A stretch of DNA of 64,000 nucleotides from Straminergon stramineum (GCA_963920665.1 OY987271.1:4094501-4158500), one strand, 5' to 3'. Numbered from the stretch's first letter, positions 9,935 to 22,087 are shown. Notes: a model not told the origin generated them from the letters alone. Made by a program: numbers and translations.

Positions 9935-10868
9935 TTAACCCCTAAAGGACTAAGGTGTGTTTTTTGGCAACATAACTTTTTTGGGCAGGTAAGTGTGACT
10001 AGAGATTTCTATGTTTTTGGCCCAAACTTTAATATAAGGTGTGGATGAGGAATATCTTTCATGTGCACTAAATTTCGGGACATTTGGAAATATGAGTCAA
10101 AAGTTATGGCCCAATATGTAGTTTGTTTCTCAACTCGGGCAGTCTAGGCAGATTTGAAAAAATCATTTTTTTCAAAAAGAAAAGTTTGAAATTGGTTTTC
10201 TAGATTTATATATACATAGAAAGATTTGAATATTTCCATTTTGATCAATGAGTCAAAAGTTATGAGATGTTTTAGTTTGTAGGCAAGTATGGATTCTCTA
10301 CTCTAAAAGAAACTTTGAAGTCATTTATTTAACTCAATTTTTAATATTTTTTGAAAAAAATAAAAAAAATAAGATGAAGATTGTTTATTACAACATTACA
10401 ACCCTTGGGATAGGGATTTTTCAATTCCATTAATAAATTGTTAACAATTTAATATTTTGAATGATTCTCTACATCTTTCTACTTACTATTTGTTTCCTAT
10501 ATGTTGCACAATTCTAAATGATCTGAAAATTTTCAAGCATGTAGCCAACTTGCATTGAAGAATGAATCTAAAAAAGAACCACCATTTTGGACATTTTTTC
10601 ATATAAATGTGACCTTGTGAAGTGTAGCTGCCCGTTTTTTCACAAGGCCCTAAAAAGGATTTTTGTCACTTCAAATGCTAACATCTTGCAATCTAAGCGG
10701 TGAAAATTTCTGAAATTTTTTCCACATCTTCTCAATCTAGTGTACTACAAGATCCTATGGTTACATGTGTCCAAAAATGATATTTTTCAAAAATTTGGTA
10801 CTTGTATTAGAAATGGCAGTTTTTGAGGGTTTTTGGTGATAACATAGTCAAGGAACTTTAGGGGTTAA
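9935..10868 (-). mobile_element. TTAA family A element A1, full length, inverted
   Basis: 934 bp from TTAACCCCTAAAGGAC to CTTTAGGGGTTAA, aligning over its full length (in reverse) with the copies at 18832, 21164, 24222, 29166 and 33842. The target is TTAA; no other flanking direct repeat is present. It belongs to the right-end subtype with GACTAGAGATTT and GGTGTGGATGAGGAATATC, shared with the copies at 18832 and 33842. Non-coding in every frame. Confidence 0.85.
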
Positions 10869-11114
10869 AATGAATATAGCTAGCTAAAAAAGGACTATAC
10901 AAGAAAGTTGTGACCCTATCTTCAAGGTAGTGATAAAAAATAATCACATCCACAAATAAATAGGTGCATTCATGCTTCTACACTATCTGTGAAATTCATT
11001 CATTGGTTGTTTTTTGTCCTAAGTAGAATTTTAGGTTAATTCACCTCAACCTTAATAAGAGGTTGTATAGGGGTATTACTCTCAATTGATTAGGGTGTGG
11101 TAATAGAGAGACCC

Positions 11115-11242
11115 TCATGTACAAGATTCTACAGTTCCATGTGTCCAAAAATGATATTTTTCAAAAAATTGGTACTTGTATTAGAAATGGCATTTTTTGA
11201 GATTTTTTGGTGATAACATAGTCAAGGAACTTTAGGGGTTAA
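11115..11242 (-). mobile_element. Family A terminal fragment, near-duplicate of the end of A1
   Basis: These 128 bp repeat the last 128 bp of the element at 9935-10868 with only a few changes, including the terminus GGAACTTTAGGGGTTAA. The rest of the element is missing, and similarity to A1 is higher than between other A copies. A local duplication of the A1 end is therefore more likely than a separate insertion. Confidence 0.75.
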
Positions 11243-12212
11243 GGTCATATGAAAGTTATATAACAAAAAGGATGTTGTTTTCAAAAAGTGTCAAACTTGT
11301 TGTGTCAAAAAGGCTATTGGAAAGAGTATTGGACAACATGGCTAAAAAATAAAACATAAATTTTTTGGACTTGTGGTTGTTTTGGGGCAAGTCAAACCTA
11401 TTTGGAATTAGTTATGATTTTTCAAAGTGCAACACATGTTTTTTGATATTTTTCCAAAACACTATTTCCAACTCTCTTTCTGACATTCTTTTGGACAATA
11501 AGAATATTGGACACTTCTTTCAACATAAAAATGTTAGATAAAAAAATTTGACATTGTTTTCAACACCTTGGTGTTGAAATAGTACCAAAATGTTCTCAAT
11601 TTCATGATATCTCATTTTTTGACACTCTTGTGTCAAATAAAAGTGTTAGAAAAGTGTAGAAAATATTTTAGATAACAACCTCTTTTTCATTTTCCAGTGC
11701 TACGGCTTCTTTCCTAACTAATGAATATGTGGTAGATACTTTCAAACTAACCTTTCATGAAGAGAGAAGTGACAAACCCATGTAATAAGGTAAAACCACC
11801 CAGAAGTGTCCCTATTTCCATTAATGTATAATAGAGTTCTATAGAAATATCCCTAGACTTTTATTGAAGTGTCTGCTTGTAAAATGGCATTAAATTGTCC
11901 CCAGCCTTGCAAACTACTGATTGGTTGATTGTTAGAATTGTCAATTTTCGATTTCAGATTTTCAGATCCACCTATATGACCCATTCAATGGTCTAGGGAG
12001 TTGAAATTTTGAAAATTGGTAGAAAATACATGCCATATCGAAAAATTATAATTTTCTTTCTGAAAATTCATGATTTTCAATTGCTAGTACTAAAAAAATA
12101 ATTTTTTTTTCTAACAAGAAGTGCCTCCAACTATGTTGAATTGCTTATATTGATGGTTTTGAATGCTTCACCTTAAAGGGCTTCCATTTCAAATGGAGAA
12201 ACTGGGCTTTGT
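11243..12212. other. Intergenic with a possible 430-bp inverted-repeat element
   Basis: At about 11263-11692 the ends AAAAAGGATGTTGTTTTC and its rough reverse complement (from AAAAAGAGGTTGTTATC) bracket AT-rich sequence rich in GTGTCAAA and TTTTGACAC motifs. The arms are short and imperfect and no target duplication was found, so the element is doubtful. The remainder is featureless. Confidence 0.35.
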
Positions 12213-12400
12213 AGCATTCACCAAGCTAGAAGGACCAACTTCCATGTAGAGTCACGCCTGGGAAAGCTCACCAATCAACAATAGAATGGGATTCTGTTTT
12301 TTCTGAAGTCCCCATTCCACTGTCAATTCCACCATTGATCGGTGGGCTTCACCTACCCCTACTCCACATGGAAGCCAGTCCTAAAACTCACCAAGAAGCT
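12213..12400. repeat. Imperfect hairpin element (family O)
   Basis: The left arm has CATTCACCAAGCTAGAAGGA then ACTTCCATGTAGAGT, and the right arm in reverse complement has CTTGGTGAGTTTTAGGAC then GCTTCCATGTGGAGT. The inner parts CCAATCAACAATAGAATGGG and its partner also pair. Arms of about 80 bp with gaps surround a short loop. It lies directly against the family N element at 12411. Confidence 0.6.
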
Positions 12401-12410
12401 AACTACTACA

Positions 12411-12570
12411 ATGGTGAATTTCATTGAAATGGCAGTATTATTCCACCATTTCTGACATATTCCATGCCATTTTAATGGAATGTCGTGCAATTTCAAACAT
12501 ATTCCGGGCCATTTGAATGGAATGTTGCGCCATTTTACCGTAATACCACCATTTCAATGAAATTCACCAT
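12411..12570. mobile_element. Family N inverted-repeat element N1 with a 12-bp flanking direct repeat
   Basis: The ends read ATGGTGAATTTCATTGAAAT and its exact complement, extending through GG(C/T)(A/G)GTATTA, for arms of about 30 bp. It is flanked by CTAACTACTACA (12399-12410) and CTAACGACTACA (12571-12582), an 11-of-12 direct repeat. A target duplication of 9-12 bp with long terminal repeats is Mutator-like (MULE). The interior contains two near-repeats of CATATTCC..GCCATTT..AATGGAATGT. Related termini occur at 15268, 39177 and 55628. Confidence 0.75.
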
Positions 12571-12582
12571 CTAACGACTACA

Positions 12583-14175
12583 ATGATGACTTCCACAATA
12601 GTGATGATGACGCTCCAGCGTATCAGTGATGGCCGATGGTTCGCGAATCTGTTGTCATTCGGCAACCCGAGTCAATCGATGTGGTGGTGCGTTTTAATTG
12701 TGTCGATCGATGTGTTTGCGTGGGTAATCGGATTGGCAATTCAAGCAGTAATTAAAGAGTGATTGAAGAATATTTAACGATCAAGTTTCCCAATCAACTT
12801 TTCATGAGACTGAAAAGAATTCAATTGTGGGAGGAGACTTAAATTTACAGTAGATCGATCTCTAGCTACTGCAGTAGCTTGATGGGTCGATCGATCGATC
12901 CCGTACAGCTAGCTTGGCGCCGGAAACCGCCCTCGATCGATTCAAATGCATGTTGGAAGGGGTTACTGGAATTCGTAGCTAAGAGATGGAGCAGATGGTT
13001 TTAATTATGAGGTAATTATGTAAATAGAGCCTAGCTTGAGTCTTATGAAACTGATTCATCCGATCGATTCAGCATATATGTATGTGCTTGAGAATGCTTG
13101 GCGGTTTGAAGCAACAAGTGTTCGATCTAGCTGCAGACCGAGAGAGCTTGCAAAAAAACCAGTTGAAATTCAATTAAGTGAACTTTATATATGCCAGAAT
13201 TAATTCGAAAGCCAACTACAATTGCTGAATGAATGCTGAGAGGGTAGTTACGTGTCAATGGCTTTACTAGTCTTTTAATTTCTATGCAACTCTGAAAACC
13301 AAGATGTCGATCGATGGAATTGGCAAGTAGGGAATTCGAAAGTGAATCTCACGTCCGCTGCTATTGAAAGACAAAAAAGTTTGAGACTTCCGAAAAGAAG
13401 AGCTCCGATCCAAGCAATGCGAATGAAGTGAGCTTTCGAAAACAAAATCCAATTTGAAGCGGCTGCATGTCGCTGCAGAAAATTGATGGGCTTATTAAGA
13501 AAACATCCACATGTTGACTCCCGCATGCAAGTAAGGCAATAAAAAGATCTCTCCAGAATTGGAGACTACATGTGCAAAGGCAAAACAAAAGCCTTTGAAG
13601 GCGCCATTTTGGGACCAAAAACAACAAGCTAGGAAGGTGCAAGAGAATAATGCCAGTAACTATCTTCTGTGATTACAGAAGCATGTGCTCTGGTTCTCCC
13701 CTCCCCTCAAGGAAAAATGGGGACCGTTGATTGAGAGATCAACCCAACGCTCGTGCCATTGATTTTAGTTTTTTTGGGGAAATAAATTGCAACAAGCAAG
13801 TGGCCCCTACCCTTGATTGAAAGAACATGAGCCGTCGATTGGTTTTGAGTCTAAAGGCATCTCAACCGTAGAAATCGCTTAGGCTTTATCAGAAATACAA
13901 ATCTGGATACAAATACAGGTATGGTGCAGAAATACGGATATGGATACGGATACGATTACAAAATTCTATTCAAATATCCCATATCAAATGCATAGGGAAC
14001 TGAGCTTCAAAAATACAAATATGCCAGTGGGATAAAAGGGAATTTGAAACTTACAGTGAAAATTGATCTTAAATTTTAAGTGGTATGGGTTTAAGTGAAA
14101 CTTGGTGTGTCTCTCTCTATCTACTCAAAAGACAAATCATCATCATAATTATATTCCAAATCTATCAGAGAGGTT
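12583..14175. other. Low-copy island without the common repeats
   Basis: The composition is more balanced, with many GATCGATC strings (for example 12889-12900) and none of the dispersed families. Minus-strand frames of 83 and 93 residues at 13275-13642 overlap each other and match no family I know. It could hold a non-coding RNA or exons of a gene I cannot recognise. A degenerate GGATAC/AAATAC array lies at 13892-13965. Confidence 0.35.
13892..13965. repeat. Degenerate GGATAC/AAATAC hexamer-type repeat
   Basis: The stretch alternates AAATACAAAT, GGATACAAATAC, AAATACGGATATGGATACGG and similar words. It looks like a decayed simple repeat. No function is suggested. Confidence 0.6.
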
Positions 14176-14261
14176 GTATGGTTTGGAAACAAAACTACCC
14201 AACAACAATATCAATCTTGTATGGCCTGGAAACAAAACTACCCAATAACAATATCAATCTA
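14176..14261. repeat. Two tandem copies of a 43-bp unit
   Basis: Units at 14176-14218 and 14219-14261 share GTATGG, GGAAACAAAACTACCCAA and AACAATATCAATCT with three differences. The short frame that spans them encodes the same repeat twice and is not taken as a gene. Confidence 0.85.
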
Positions 14262-14283
14262 GTCAGATGTTGCGTAGCTTTAA

Positions 14284-14403
14284 GTATGTTTACACTTGGT
14301 GTTAAAGAGTGTTGTTACTAAAGATCTTAGGAATGAATTTAGACCTATTTTTGTACTAGATTCACATTGCAAACATCACTCCTAATACTAAGTGCGAACA
14401 TAC
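14284..14403. mobile_element. Family I short inverted-repeat element, copy 1
   Basis: 120 bp with termini GTATGTTTACACTTGGTGTT and, reverse complemented, GTATGTTCGCACTTAGTAT. The interior AAAGAGTGTTGTTACTAA and GAATTTAGACCT is shared with the second copy at 37892-38002. No target duplication was found. Confidence 0.75.
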
Positions 14404-14741
14404 TTTTTGTGTCTAAGATGGAGATCAAATCTAGGTTTGACTCACCATCCATGGAGTCAGTCATAGGCAAGAAGCACATGAATTCTTACCTTAATTAAGA
14501 GCAGGTTGGCCAAAACATGGGTCTGGATTGGAAGTGGTACTGGAAGTAGACAATGACAGTACTAGTATACCAAAGATGGCTACATGCACGGCTTTCTGGA
14601 AGACATTCAAAGCTATTGTAAAGCGGAAATCAAAATGCATTGCCTAACAAATTCAAACCAAGTTCACGAAGCAACTGTAGCTAAGTTATAGATGAAGGAA
14701 AAGTTTGATTGAAGAACTTATCACAAAGTATGCACATAATT
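14404..14741. other. Intergenic sequence
   Basis: Nothing recognised: no open frame of note, and no repeat shared with other parts of the window. Confidence 0.4.
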
Positions 14742-15192
14742 TCAATGCAAGAGAGTTTTGCCGTTGTGGCATGTTTTGATTGGTTAAGGAGAGGTAGATT
14801 AAGACTGATAATAATTGCTCATTGCTTGCCTTGTGCAAATTCTCAACAGAGTGGGTATGAAGTAGAAATTTCATTGGTTTGGGAGTAAGAGAAATCTAAG
14901 AGAAATCTCTACTACTACTACCAACCAGTATTAACTTAGTGAGTGTAGATCCACATAACATACTCTAAATGCAAGAGACTTTTGACGTTGTGGCATGTTT
15001 TGATTGGATAAGCAATCAGAAGAAGTCAAGCAGCTCAACTCTCCTACATTGACATTATGTCTAGTAATTGCAAAGTAGGCCAAGTCATCAAAAATAATAG
15101 TCCGTCAATACCAACTACCTTGTTGCCCGTGGCTCGGTAGGTCCTAACTGGCAATTATTTTTGATAACTTAACCTGCTACCTAGTCCATAGT
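14742..15192. repeat. Family H composite, copy 2
   Basis: It aligns along its length with 4058-4500. The first inverted-repeat unit runs from TCAATGCAAGAGAGTTTTG to CTCTCCTACATTGA (14742-15052). It is followed by the second hairpin from TGCAAAGTAGGCCAAGT to ACTTAACCTGCTAC (about 15064-15180), whose right arm has lost several bases. Conservation of both parts and of their order supports one composite unit. Confidence 0.75.
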
Positions 15193-15267
15193 TACAAGGA
15201 TTATGCTCATACTCCCTCCTACACGAAGTTCAAATTTGAAAGGACCAATGAATTCATTCTTTACTAA

Positions 15268-15433
15268 TGTTGAAGTCAACTAAATACCTACTATGGTCCA
15301 CAAACTTGGCACTTTTACATTTAGACCATGCGGTCTAAAATCTATATCAAACCTAGACTTTAGAGCTAAAGAACAAAATGAATGGAAAAATGATGTATGG
15401 AGAACCGCTATTTTCACAAAATTTCCCATATGG
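15268..15433 (-). mobile_element. Family N element N3, degraded, inverted
   Basis: In reverse complement it matches the element at 55628-55803 through AAGTGCCAAGTTTGT, the GGTCTAAA region and the terminus region AAAATAGCGGTTCTCC. One terminus is badly eroded. The 62-residue open frame starting at 15293 lies within it and is not considered a gene. Confidence 0.6.
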
Positions 15434-16657
15434 GTTTCCCAATGGAATGTGATTCAAAAAGCAACAACATTTCCTAATTGAATCTCTGATCCAACATCTT
15501 TGATCCATAGGTTCAAGTTGATCATGTAGAGCCTCTCATTTATCTATAGATTCACGTTCAATTGCATTGATCATTCTGATGCTTTGCTTGTATTTGCAAT
15601 GGTCATATTTTTACAATTGTTTTAACACCTCTGAGATGGAATTGAAAATCACTAATCCCAATGGTGAGATTATTCTAGTAAGCTAGCCAAACTTTATTGA
15701 ACTTCTTTTTTTGAGAATTGTGAAAATTGGATTCAAATATGAATCTTATAAGTTATTTTTTGAGGAAGATGCTTAGATTACTCCAAAAACAAGATTGTCT
15801 ACAACTTTCTCATCACTAATCCAAATAGAATGAATCAAATATTTCTATGTAGATAAAAATACTTTCTTTGAGTCATAAAATTTTGAAATTTTAATTTTAA
15901 CTTTTTGTGATGCCCGAAAAATTCGATTTGGGGGCTTATGGTTACATAACTTTTTCTCTCAAGTACCAATTGAAACAATAATTATCTTTTCTACCTTCAA
16001 AAAGTTTTTGAAAATCACAACAAAAATTTAGGTAATAGGAGCCTACCCAAAACTCATTTTGTCCCCTTAAAACAAAAACGGACAGTAGTAGTTTAGAAGT
16101 TAAATTTATAGTTGAAAATGCTAGGATTTGAAAATTATCATGTTATGTTATAAATATTAAACATTCTTGTATGAAATTACAAGTATTCAACCTATAACCA
16201 ATTCTAAAAAGATATACCTTTATATCCTTAACCCTGAGAGTCCTAAGGCAAATTTTTCATCATGAAACACATATAATTTCCATTTCTACTACAAATAGAA
16301 AAGTTTTAAACATTTTTTTCTTTAAATATCTAGTTGTAGGATCTTCTACTAGACTTGTAGGAAAATGCAAAGAAGAAATTTTGAAAATTGTTACTAAGTG
16401 GGTTGCAAGAGATTTGCATGTAAAGTGAAGAAAACAAGTATTTTTAAACCTTGCTACATGAGATTGTAAGACTTTCAATCCTCTTAACTTAAAATTTTGC
16501 ACTATAGATTGTGAATTAAAAAAAATTATTAGAGAACCAAAAAAAATTTAATAGTAAAAATTAGTTTTTATTCTTTAAAAAATTGTTTAGTGGAAGTAGA
16601 TACTAGATTGAAGGAAAAATGAAATCAATAATCATATTAAGATGGACCTAAAGCACA
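15434..16657. other. AT-rich intergenic sequence with one solo TTAACCC end
   Basis: A sequence TTAACCCTGAGAGTCCTAA at 16228 looks like a family terminus but has no partner before the next element at 16658. A similar CTGAGAGTCCTA occurs at 42717-42728. Nothing else recognised. Confidence 0.4.
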
Positions 16658-17226
16658 TTAACCCCTAAAGGATTGAGGCACATTTTAGGTAGAAATTGTG
16701 AAAAACTGCCACTTTTTAGGGCTATGAGAAAAAAATGATTTTTTTTTTCAAAATTCAACCATACAAATTTGTACTAGAGTAATATGGGAATGTGTGGAAA
16801 AAATTTCAGAAACTTTGATCGTACAGTTTGAAAGATTATAATGTTTGAAGTTAGGAGAAAAAGTTTTTTTTCAACCTTGCTCGGTAGGGCCAACAACCTT
16901 TAACTCCTCCTAGAGTGAGATTTTTACACTACACATGGTTATTTTTTTTGACATTTGGATCTTGTATCATGTAAGTTACATACCTACCAAATTTCAAAAG
17001 TAGAAGAGGTGTTTTGCACATGTTGCCCGAGCTGCCTGAAAAGTTTAGGGCAACATAACTTTTGATCCGGCACTTGATCAGAAAAAAAATTATATTCCCA
17101 CTTAGAGGGTATATGTTCACACCTTGTATCAAAATTTGAAGAACATCTGTTATAGAATGACTTCATATGCACCTACCCAAGATTAGTTGCGTACGTTCAA
17201 TGGTCATTCGGTCCTTTAGAGGTTAA
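16658..17226 (+). mobile_element. TTAA family B element B1
   Basis: 569 bp from TTAACCCCTAAAGGATTGAG to GGTCCTTTAGAGGTTAA. It aligns with B2 (35250) and B3 (51043) throughout: a poly-T/A tract near 150 bp, the AGATTGAAAGATTATAATG core, CAACCTTGC, the TTGCACATGTTGCCC region and GCATAACTTTTGATCC. Only TTAA repeats at the flanks. Non-coding. Confidence 0.85.
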
Positions 17227-17648
17227 TTCAAATGGTATGATTGTTTTAACAAGAAAACTAAACCTTAAAAAAATCTAGAAAATCTAGAAAAGTGAGTTAA
17301 AAAATTAATCCACTACATTATTTTCCATATATGGTGCTATAACTACCCACAAAACCAAATGCTTCATAACTTCCACAATACTAATCTAAATGAAATGAAT
17401 CAATCTTTTCATATATAAAGAGAGAGACAGAAATATAATCTATAAGAAAAAAGATTTAAAAGATTTAAAAATTTTGTGATTTTTTGGTCTAAGGCTCTAA
17501 GCTAGATCATTTTGAGATTCATGTAGTATAACTTTTGCTCCAAAGAATCAATTTGAAAAGAAAATGATATTCTCAAAAAGTCGGTCTATTTTCCAATCTT
17601 TAAATTAAAAAAATAATGCCAAAAATTGAGATCATAGAAACCAAATAA
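17227..17648. other. AT-rich intergenic sequence
   Basis: No gene or shared repeat recognised. The stretch contains a CATATATAAAGAGAGAGA run and ends at the small element at 17649. Confidence 0.4.
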
Positions 17649-17770
17649 GGCTTTTTTTTTGGCGAAATTTCTCTAGATCTGTCAGAATCTAACCAGTGTG
17701 AATCTATCTCGCCAAAATCTGGCCTGTGTAGTGAAGCCAACATAGGGGACACTAGTCCAAAAAAAAAGCC
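17649..17770. mobile_element. Family G short element with GGCTTTTTTTTTGG / CCAAAAAAAAAGCC ends, copy 1
   Basis: 122 bp with a 14-bp inverted terminal repeat built around a run of T or A. The interior has GCGAAATTTCTCTAGATCTGT, CAGAATCTAACCA and GGGGACACTAGTCC. The second copy is at 48296-48393. No convincing target duplication. The homopolymer ends are unusual for a MITE. Confidence 0.75.
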
Positions 17771-18831
17771 CTGAACCAAACTAAACCTTCAATTGTTTTC
17801 CAAAGGGACATTGTTTGGGGCATATATAGGGTTAACTAAAATAGAATGAATCAAAGGTTTTTGAACAAACATTAATCCATCATTCTCATAAAATAGAAAA
17901 ATCAATGAATTTTTAGAGTGAATTTACTAAGATGCCTTCCTTGAGATGGGAATTGAAAGAATCTTATCAAGACTTTTGCAAAAATTATCGTTTGAATGTT
18001 TATGTGTAGAAACTTTATAATGAAACTATTGCTCATGATGCAAAATTTTATTGAAAAAGAAAAATTTAACCTTCAACAATGATCAGTTTCAATGGAAGCT
18101 ACCTTACCCATTAGAGCATGTAATCATGTCACGTCCATGACCATTGTGGCTTTTACTCTATGCATTGTTTGCATTCGTTGTTTTAATACATGCTTGTTTT
18201 GACAAGAAGGCAACCTATTCCGAGGACCATTCTTACCTAATTTTTCCACATCCTTATGAAGAATGAATTTTCACTACTAAGGTCTCCTAAGTTGGAGATG
18301 GGACACCTTCAACTCATTTCTTCAACATATAATTGAGAATTACAAGTTGTAGTACATACACATTTTTAATAAAAAGTTTGAGAGATAAAATTGAACCATT
18401 TGGTAAGAATTTATGATGCTTCTTTCCAAAATTCAAGCATCACAATCTTACAATTGGTAAGGTTTCTTACTTTGAATTTTAGGAGGGTGTACTTTAAAAC
18501 CTTAGCTAATAGATCATATGGTTTAATCCTCTAAAATGCAAAAAGAGCCAAGATTTTAGCATTGTTTTAGGAAATTGTGATTTGGGGCAATTTGGAGGGT
18601 TAAGAAATCTAGTTCTAAATTCATTCAAATCAATTCTATTGGATAGAGTTATTAATGACATATCCTACTCAAAATATCATCAATTCTAATCCATGAAGGT
18701 TTCTAACTTGTTTAAATTTAACAATCTAATAGGATGGAAATTGGTTAAGAATCCACATGATTTAGTGAGTCCTTTTGGATTTGATTCTTAGCTAGAATGC
18801 ATACATATTTTAATATTTAATATATCATTCT
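17771..18831. other. AT-rich intergenic sequence
   Basis: No gene, RNA gene or shared repeat was recognised in this stretch. Confidence 0.4.
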
Positions 18832-19765
18832 TTAACTCCTAAAGTTTCATGACTATGTTTTTATCGAAAATGCTCCAAAACTGCCATTTTTAGTACAAAT
18901 ACCAAATTTTTGAAAAAAAACGTTTTTTGACACACATAACCTTAGGATCTTGTTATATGATGACTTGAAAACATGTGGTAAAAAATTTCGAAATTTTTAC
19001 CATGTGGATTGCAAGATATAAGCATTCAAATTCATTGAAATCATTTTTTGGGCTCTTCGAAAAACAGGGCAGTTGCACTTCACAAGGTCACATTTGTATG
19101 ACAAAATGTCCATGTTAGTGGTGCTTCTGTGGATTTATTCTTGAAGGCAAGTTGGCCTTAAGCTTGAAAAATTTCAGATCATTTAGAATTGTACAACATG
19201 TAGGAAAAGAATAGAAAGTAGATAGTAGTAGAGAATGATTCAAAATATTAAATTGTTCAAAATTTAATTACAAAATTGAAAAATGCCAATTCCAATGGTG
19301 GCAATGTTGTAATAATCAATCTACATCCTATGATTTTATTTTTTTCCAAAAACATTGAAGATTGAGTAAGATAAAGGACTTTAAAGTTTATTTTAGAGTA
19401 GAGAATACATAACTACCTACAAACAAAAAATCCTCATAACTTTTGACTTAATGATCAAAATGGAATGATTCAAAGCTTTCCATGTATATATAACTCTAGA
19501 AAATTAATTTCAAATTTTTGTTTCTGAAGGAAGTGATTTTTCCTAATCTGCCCGTACTGCCCATTTACAAAAAAAAAGTAACATATTAGGCCATAACTTT
19601 TGACTCAAATTTCCAAATGTCATGAAATTTAGTTCATATGAAAGATATTCCTCGTCCCCACCTTTTCTTAAAATTTGGGCCCAAAACATGAAAATCTCTA
19701 GTCACAAGTACCTGCCCAAAATTGCTATGTAGCCAAAAAATACATATTGGTCCTTTTGGGGTTAA
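18832..19765 (+). mobile_element. TTAA family A element A2, full length
   Basis: 934 bp, exactly the length of A1, from TTAACTCCTAAAG to GGTCCTTTTGGGGTTAA. The order is the TTTTCACC/ATCGAAAATGCTCC start, the TTGCAAGATATAAGC core at about 168 bp, the GAGAATGATTCAAAATA block, the CATAACTTTTGACTTAATGA block and the GACTAGAGATTT-type right end. TTAA is the only flanking repeat. Non-coding. Confidence 0.87.
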
Positions 19766-21098
19766 GTAGATAACACCAATACATCATTTTTTATACTTTT
19801 AGATGTTTTTAATTATTACATGATGAGGAATATGTGGAAAAGTAGAATTTCTTCAACAAACTATTAGATTATAAATTTTCAACATTTGAATGGTCATTAT
19901 TTTAATAGTAATTTATGGATATCCAAAATAAGAGATTCTTTTCATGATATAATACATATAATATTATATGCTATGAATATAAGACTCTTTTTATTTCTAA
20001 GATAAGAGACTTCAACACAATCACTTTAATTTCTATTTTTAGAATACATTCTATACTCTTTTGAGAATATATTTGGACATTTTCCTGCATAGTAGAAATC
20101 ATTTTCTTGTACTTTGTTTTATATAAGCAATCTAATTCAAGACAATCACATTTCAATTTTGTTTTGTCATTCAATATGAAGTCAAACTACAAATTGTTTT
20201 TTACTTCATTTTTCAATGTCCCAATTTGAAATAATGGTAAATTTTTTTAATAAAGACAATTGACAAATATTTCAATAAATTGACTTTATTTGAAATAATC
20301 TATTTACAAATAAAAACAAAAATTGGTGACATTAATACTAAAAATTTGAAAAGGTACATGATATTTACAACAAATTGAATGCTTACCCAAAAGCTATTGC
20401 AAATGATTTTTGATTGTCAATTTTAGATGAAGTTTTATCCAAGTCTTAATTTGTTTTAGCTAACTTGTAGGAAATTTCATCATTCTTCTAGTTGCACCAA
20501 ATTCGAGCAACTTGGAGCTTGGACACATTCAAAAATGAGGAAAACTTTCCAAAAATGCAAAAATTGGCAATCTTGTGCATTTTTTAAACCAATGGTACAT
20601 GAATCCTCCCCCAAGGAGCCTACATTGGAGTTATTGTGATCTAAATTAAAGGCAAAAGCATCTCATATGAGCCAATGAACAATGGAGGAACTAATAATGA
20701 GGCTTCATTCTCAAATTGTATATTTGTATTAACATTGTTCAAATGTTGTTGATTTGCAAAGACTTATTGTAGTAGGAACAATTTGAATTTGAATTTAAAA
20801 AATTGATTGTATTGCATGAAAATTCTACTTTCACTCTTGGTACTTTTATCGATCCTTACATCTAATATACATGATTTGGAGTTATAAATGAATAAGTACA
20901 AATTGCATGCACAAACAATTATAATAACTACCCCTATTATAGTTGTCATTAATTTTTCTTTTGAGAAAAATTGTTAATGGAAAATTAAGCATTGGACACA
21001 CATAAGGAAGGGAAAATGCTAGAAGAATCACAAAAACACTCTAAATTTTCATCATAAAAATATGATGAAATAATTGAATTATATTTCTCTAGAATGAA
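19766..21098. other. AT-rich intergenic sequence
   Basis: Several short frames on both strands, none matching a known family or supported by composition. No shared repeats recognised. Confidence 0.4.
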
Positions 21099-21155
21099 AA
21101 CATGACGGGTTTTGTGACAAGAGTCATGACAGATTTTGTGACATGAATTGTGACA
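21099..21155. repeat. Short tandem repeat, unit about 24 bp
   Basis: Two and a half copies of CATGACGGGTTTTGTGACAA-like units lie immediately before the TTAA element at 21164. Confidence 0.7.
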
Positions 21156-21163
21156 ATGCATAC

Positions 21164-22087
21164 TTAACCCCTAAAGGACCAAATAGTGTTTTTTTGGCAA
21201 CATAGCAATTTTGAGCAACTCACTACATATGGAATTTTTTATTTTTTATTTGAATTTTTCACACAATATATACCCTAGTAGTAGCTTCAAGGTCCAACAA
21301 TTTTCATAACTTTTGACTACATGGTTAAAAAGTTATTGTGTGATATGTCATTTTCATTGTTTGGTGGGCAACCTTGGCAAACCAAAATAAGATTTAATCA
21401 TTTTTTTAAGAAACAAAAATTTGAAATTGGTTTTCTAGATTTATAATTTTATATGTATGTGGAAAGCTTTGAAGCATTACACTTTAATTAATGAGATGAA
21501 AGTTATGGAATCTCTGCTCTAAAATAAACTTTGAAGTCCTTTATTTTAACTCAATTTTTGAGATTTTTAGAAAAAAACAAAATCATTAGATAAAGATAGT
21601 TTATTAAAATATTTCCACCACTGAAATTGGCATTTTTCAATTCCATAACTAAATTCTTAACACTTTTGTATTTTGAATCATTCTCTACTTCTTTCTACTT
21701 ACTATTTTTTTCCTATATGGTATGATTCCAAACAATCTGAAATTTTTCAAGCTTGTAGCCAACTTGCCTTGAAGAATGAATCTAAAGAAGAAACATCATT
21801 CTCGACATTTTTTCATTCAAATGTGACCTTGTGAAGTGAAACGGCCCATTTTTTCACACGGACCCCCAAAAGATTTTTGTCTATTCAAATGCTACTATCT
21901 TGCAATATATCTACACGATTAAAACTTTTGAAATTTTTCCACATCTTGTCAAACCAATGTACTACAAGATCCTATGGTTACATGTGTCGAGAAATATTTT
22001 ATTTTTCTGAAATTTGGTACTTGTATTAGAAATAGCAATTTTGGAGTGTTTTTGGTGAAAACATAATCAAAAACCTTTAAGGGTTAA
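21164..22087 (-). mobile_element. TTAA family A element A3, full length, inverted
   Basis: 924 bp from TTAACCCCTAAAGGACC to CTTTAAGGGTTAA, the reverse orientation of A2. Its right-end subtype has TGAGCAACTCACTACATATG, shared with A4 and A5, instead of the GACTAGAGATTT version. TTAA flanks only. Non-coding. Confidence 0.87.

Noticed and set aside
16228..16657. TTAACCCTGAGAGTCC as the start of another TTAA element
   Set aside because: No matching right end before the next element; kept only as a solo end.
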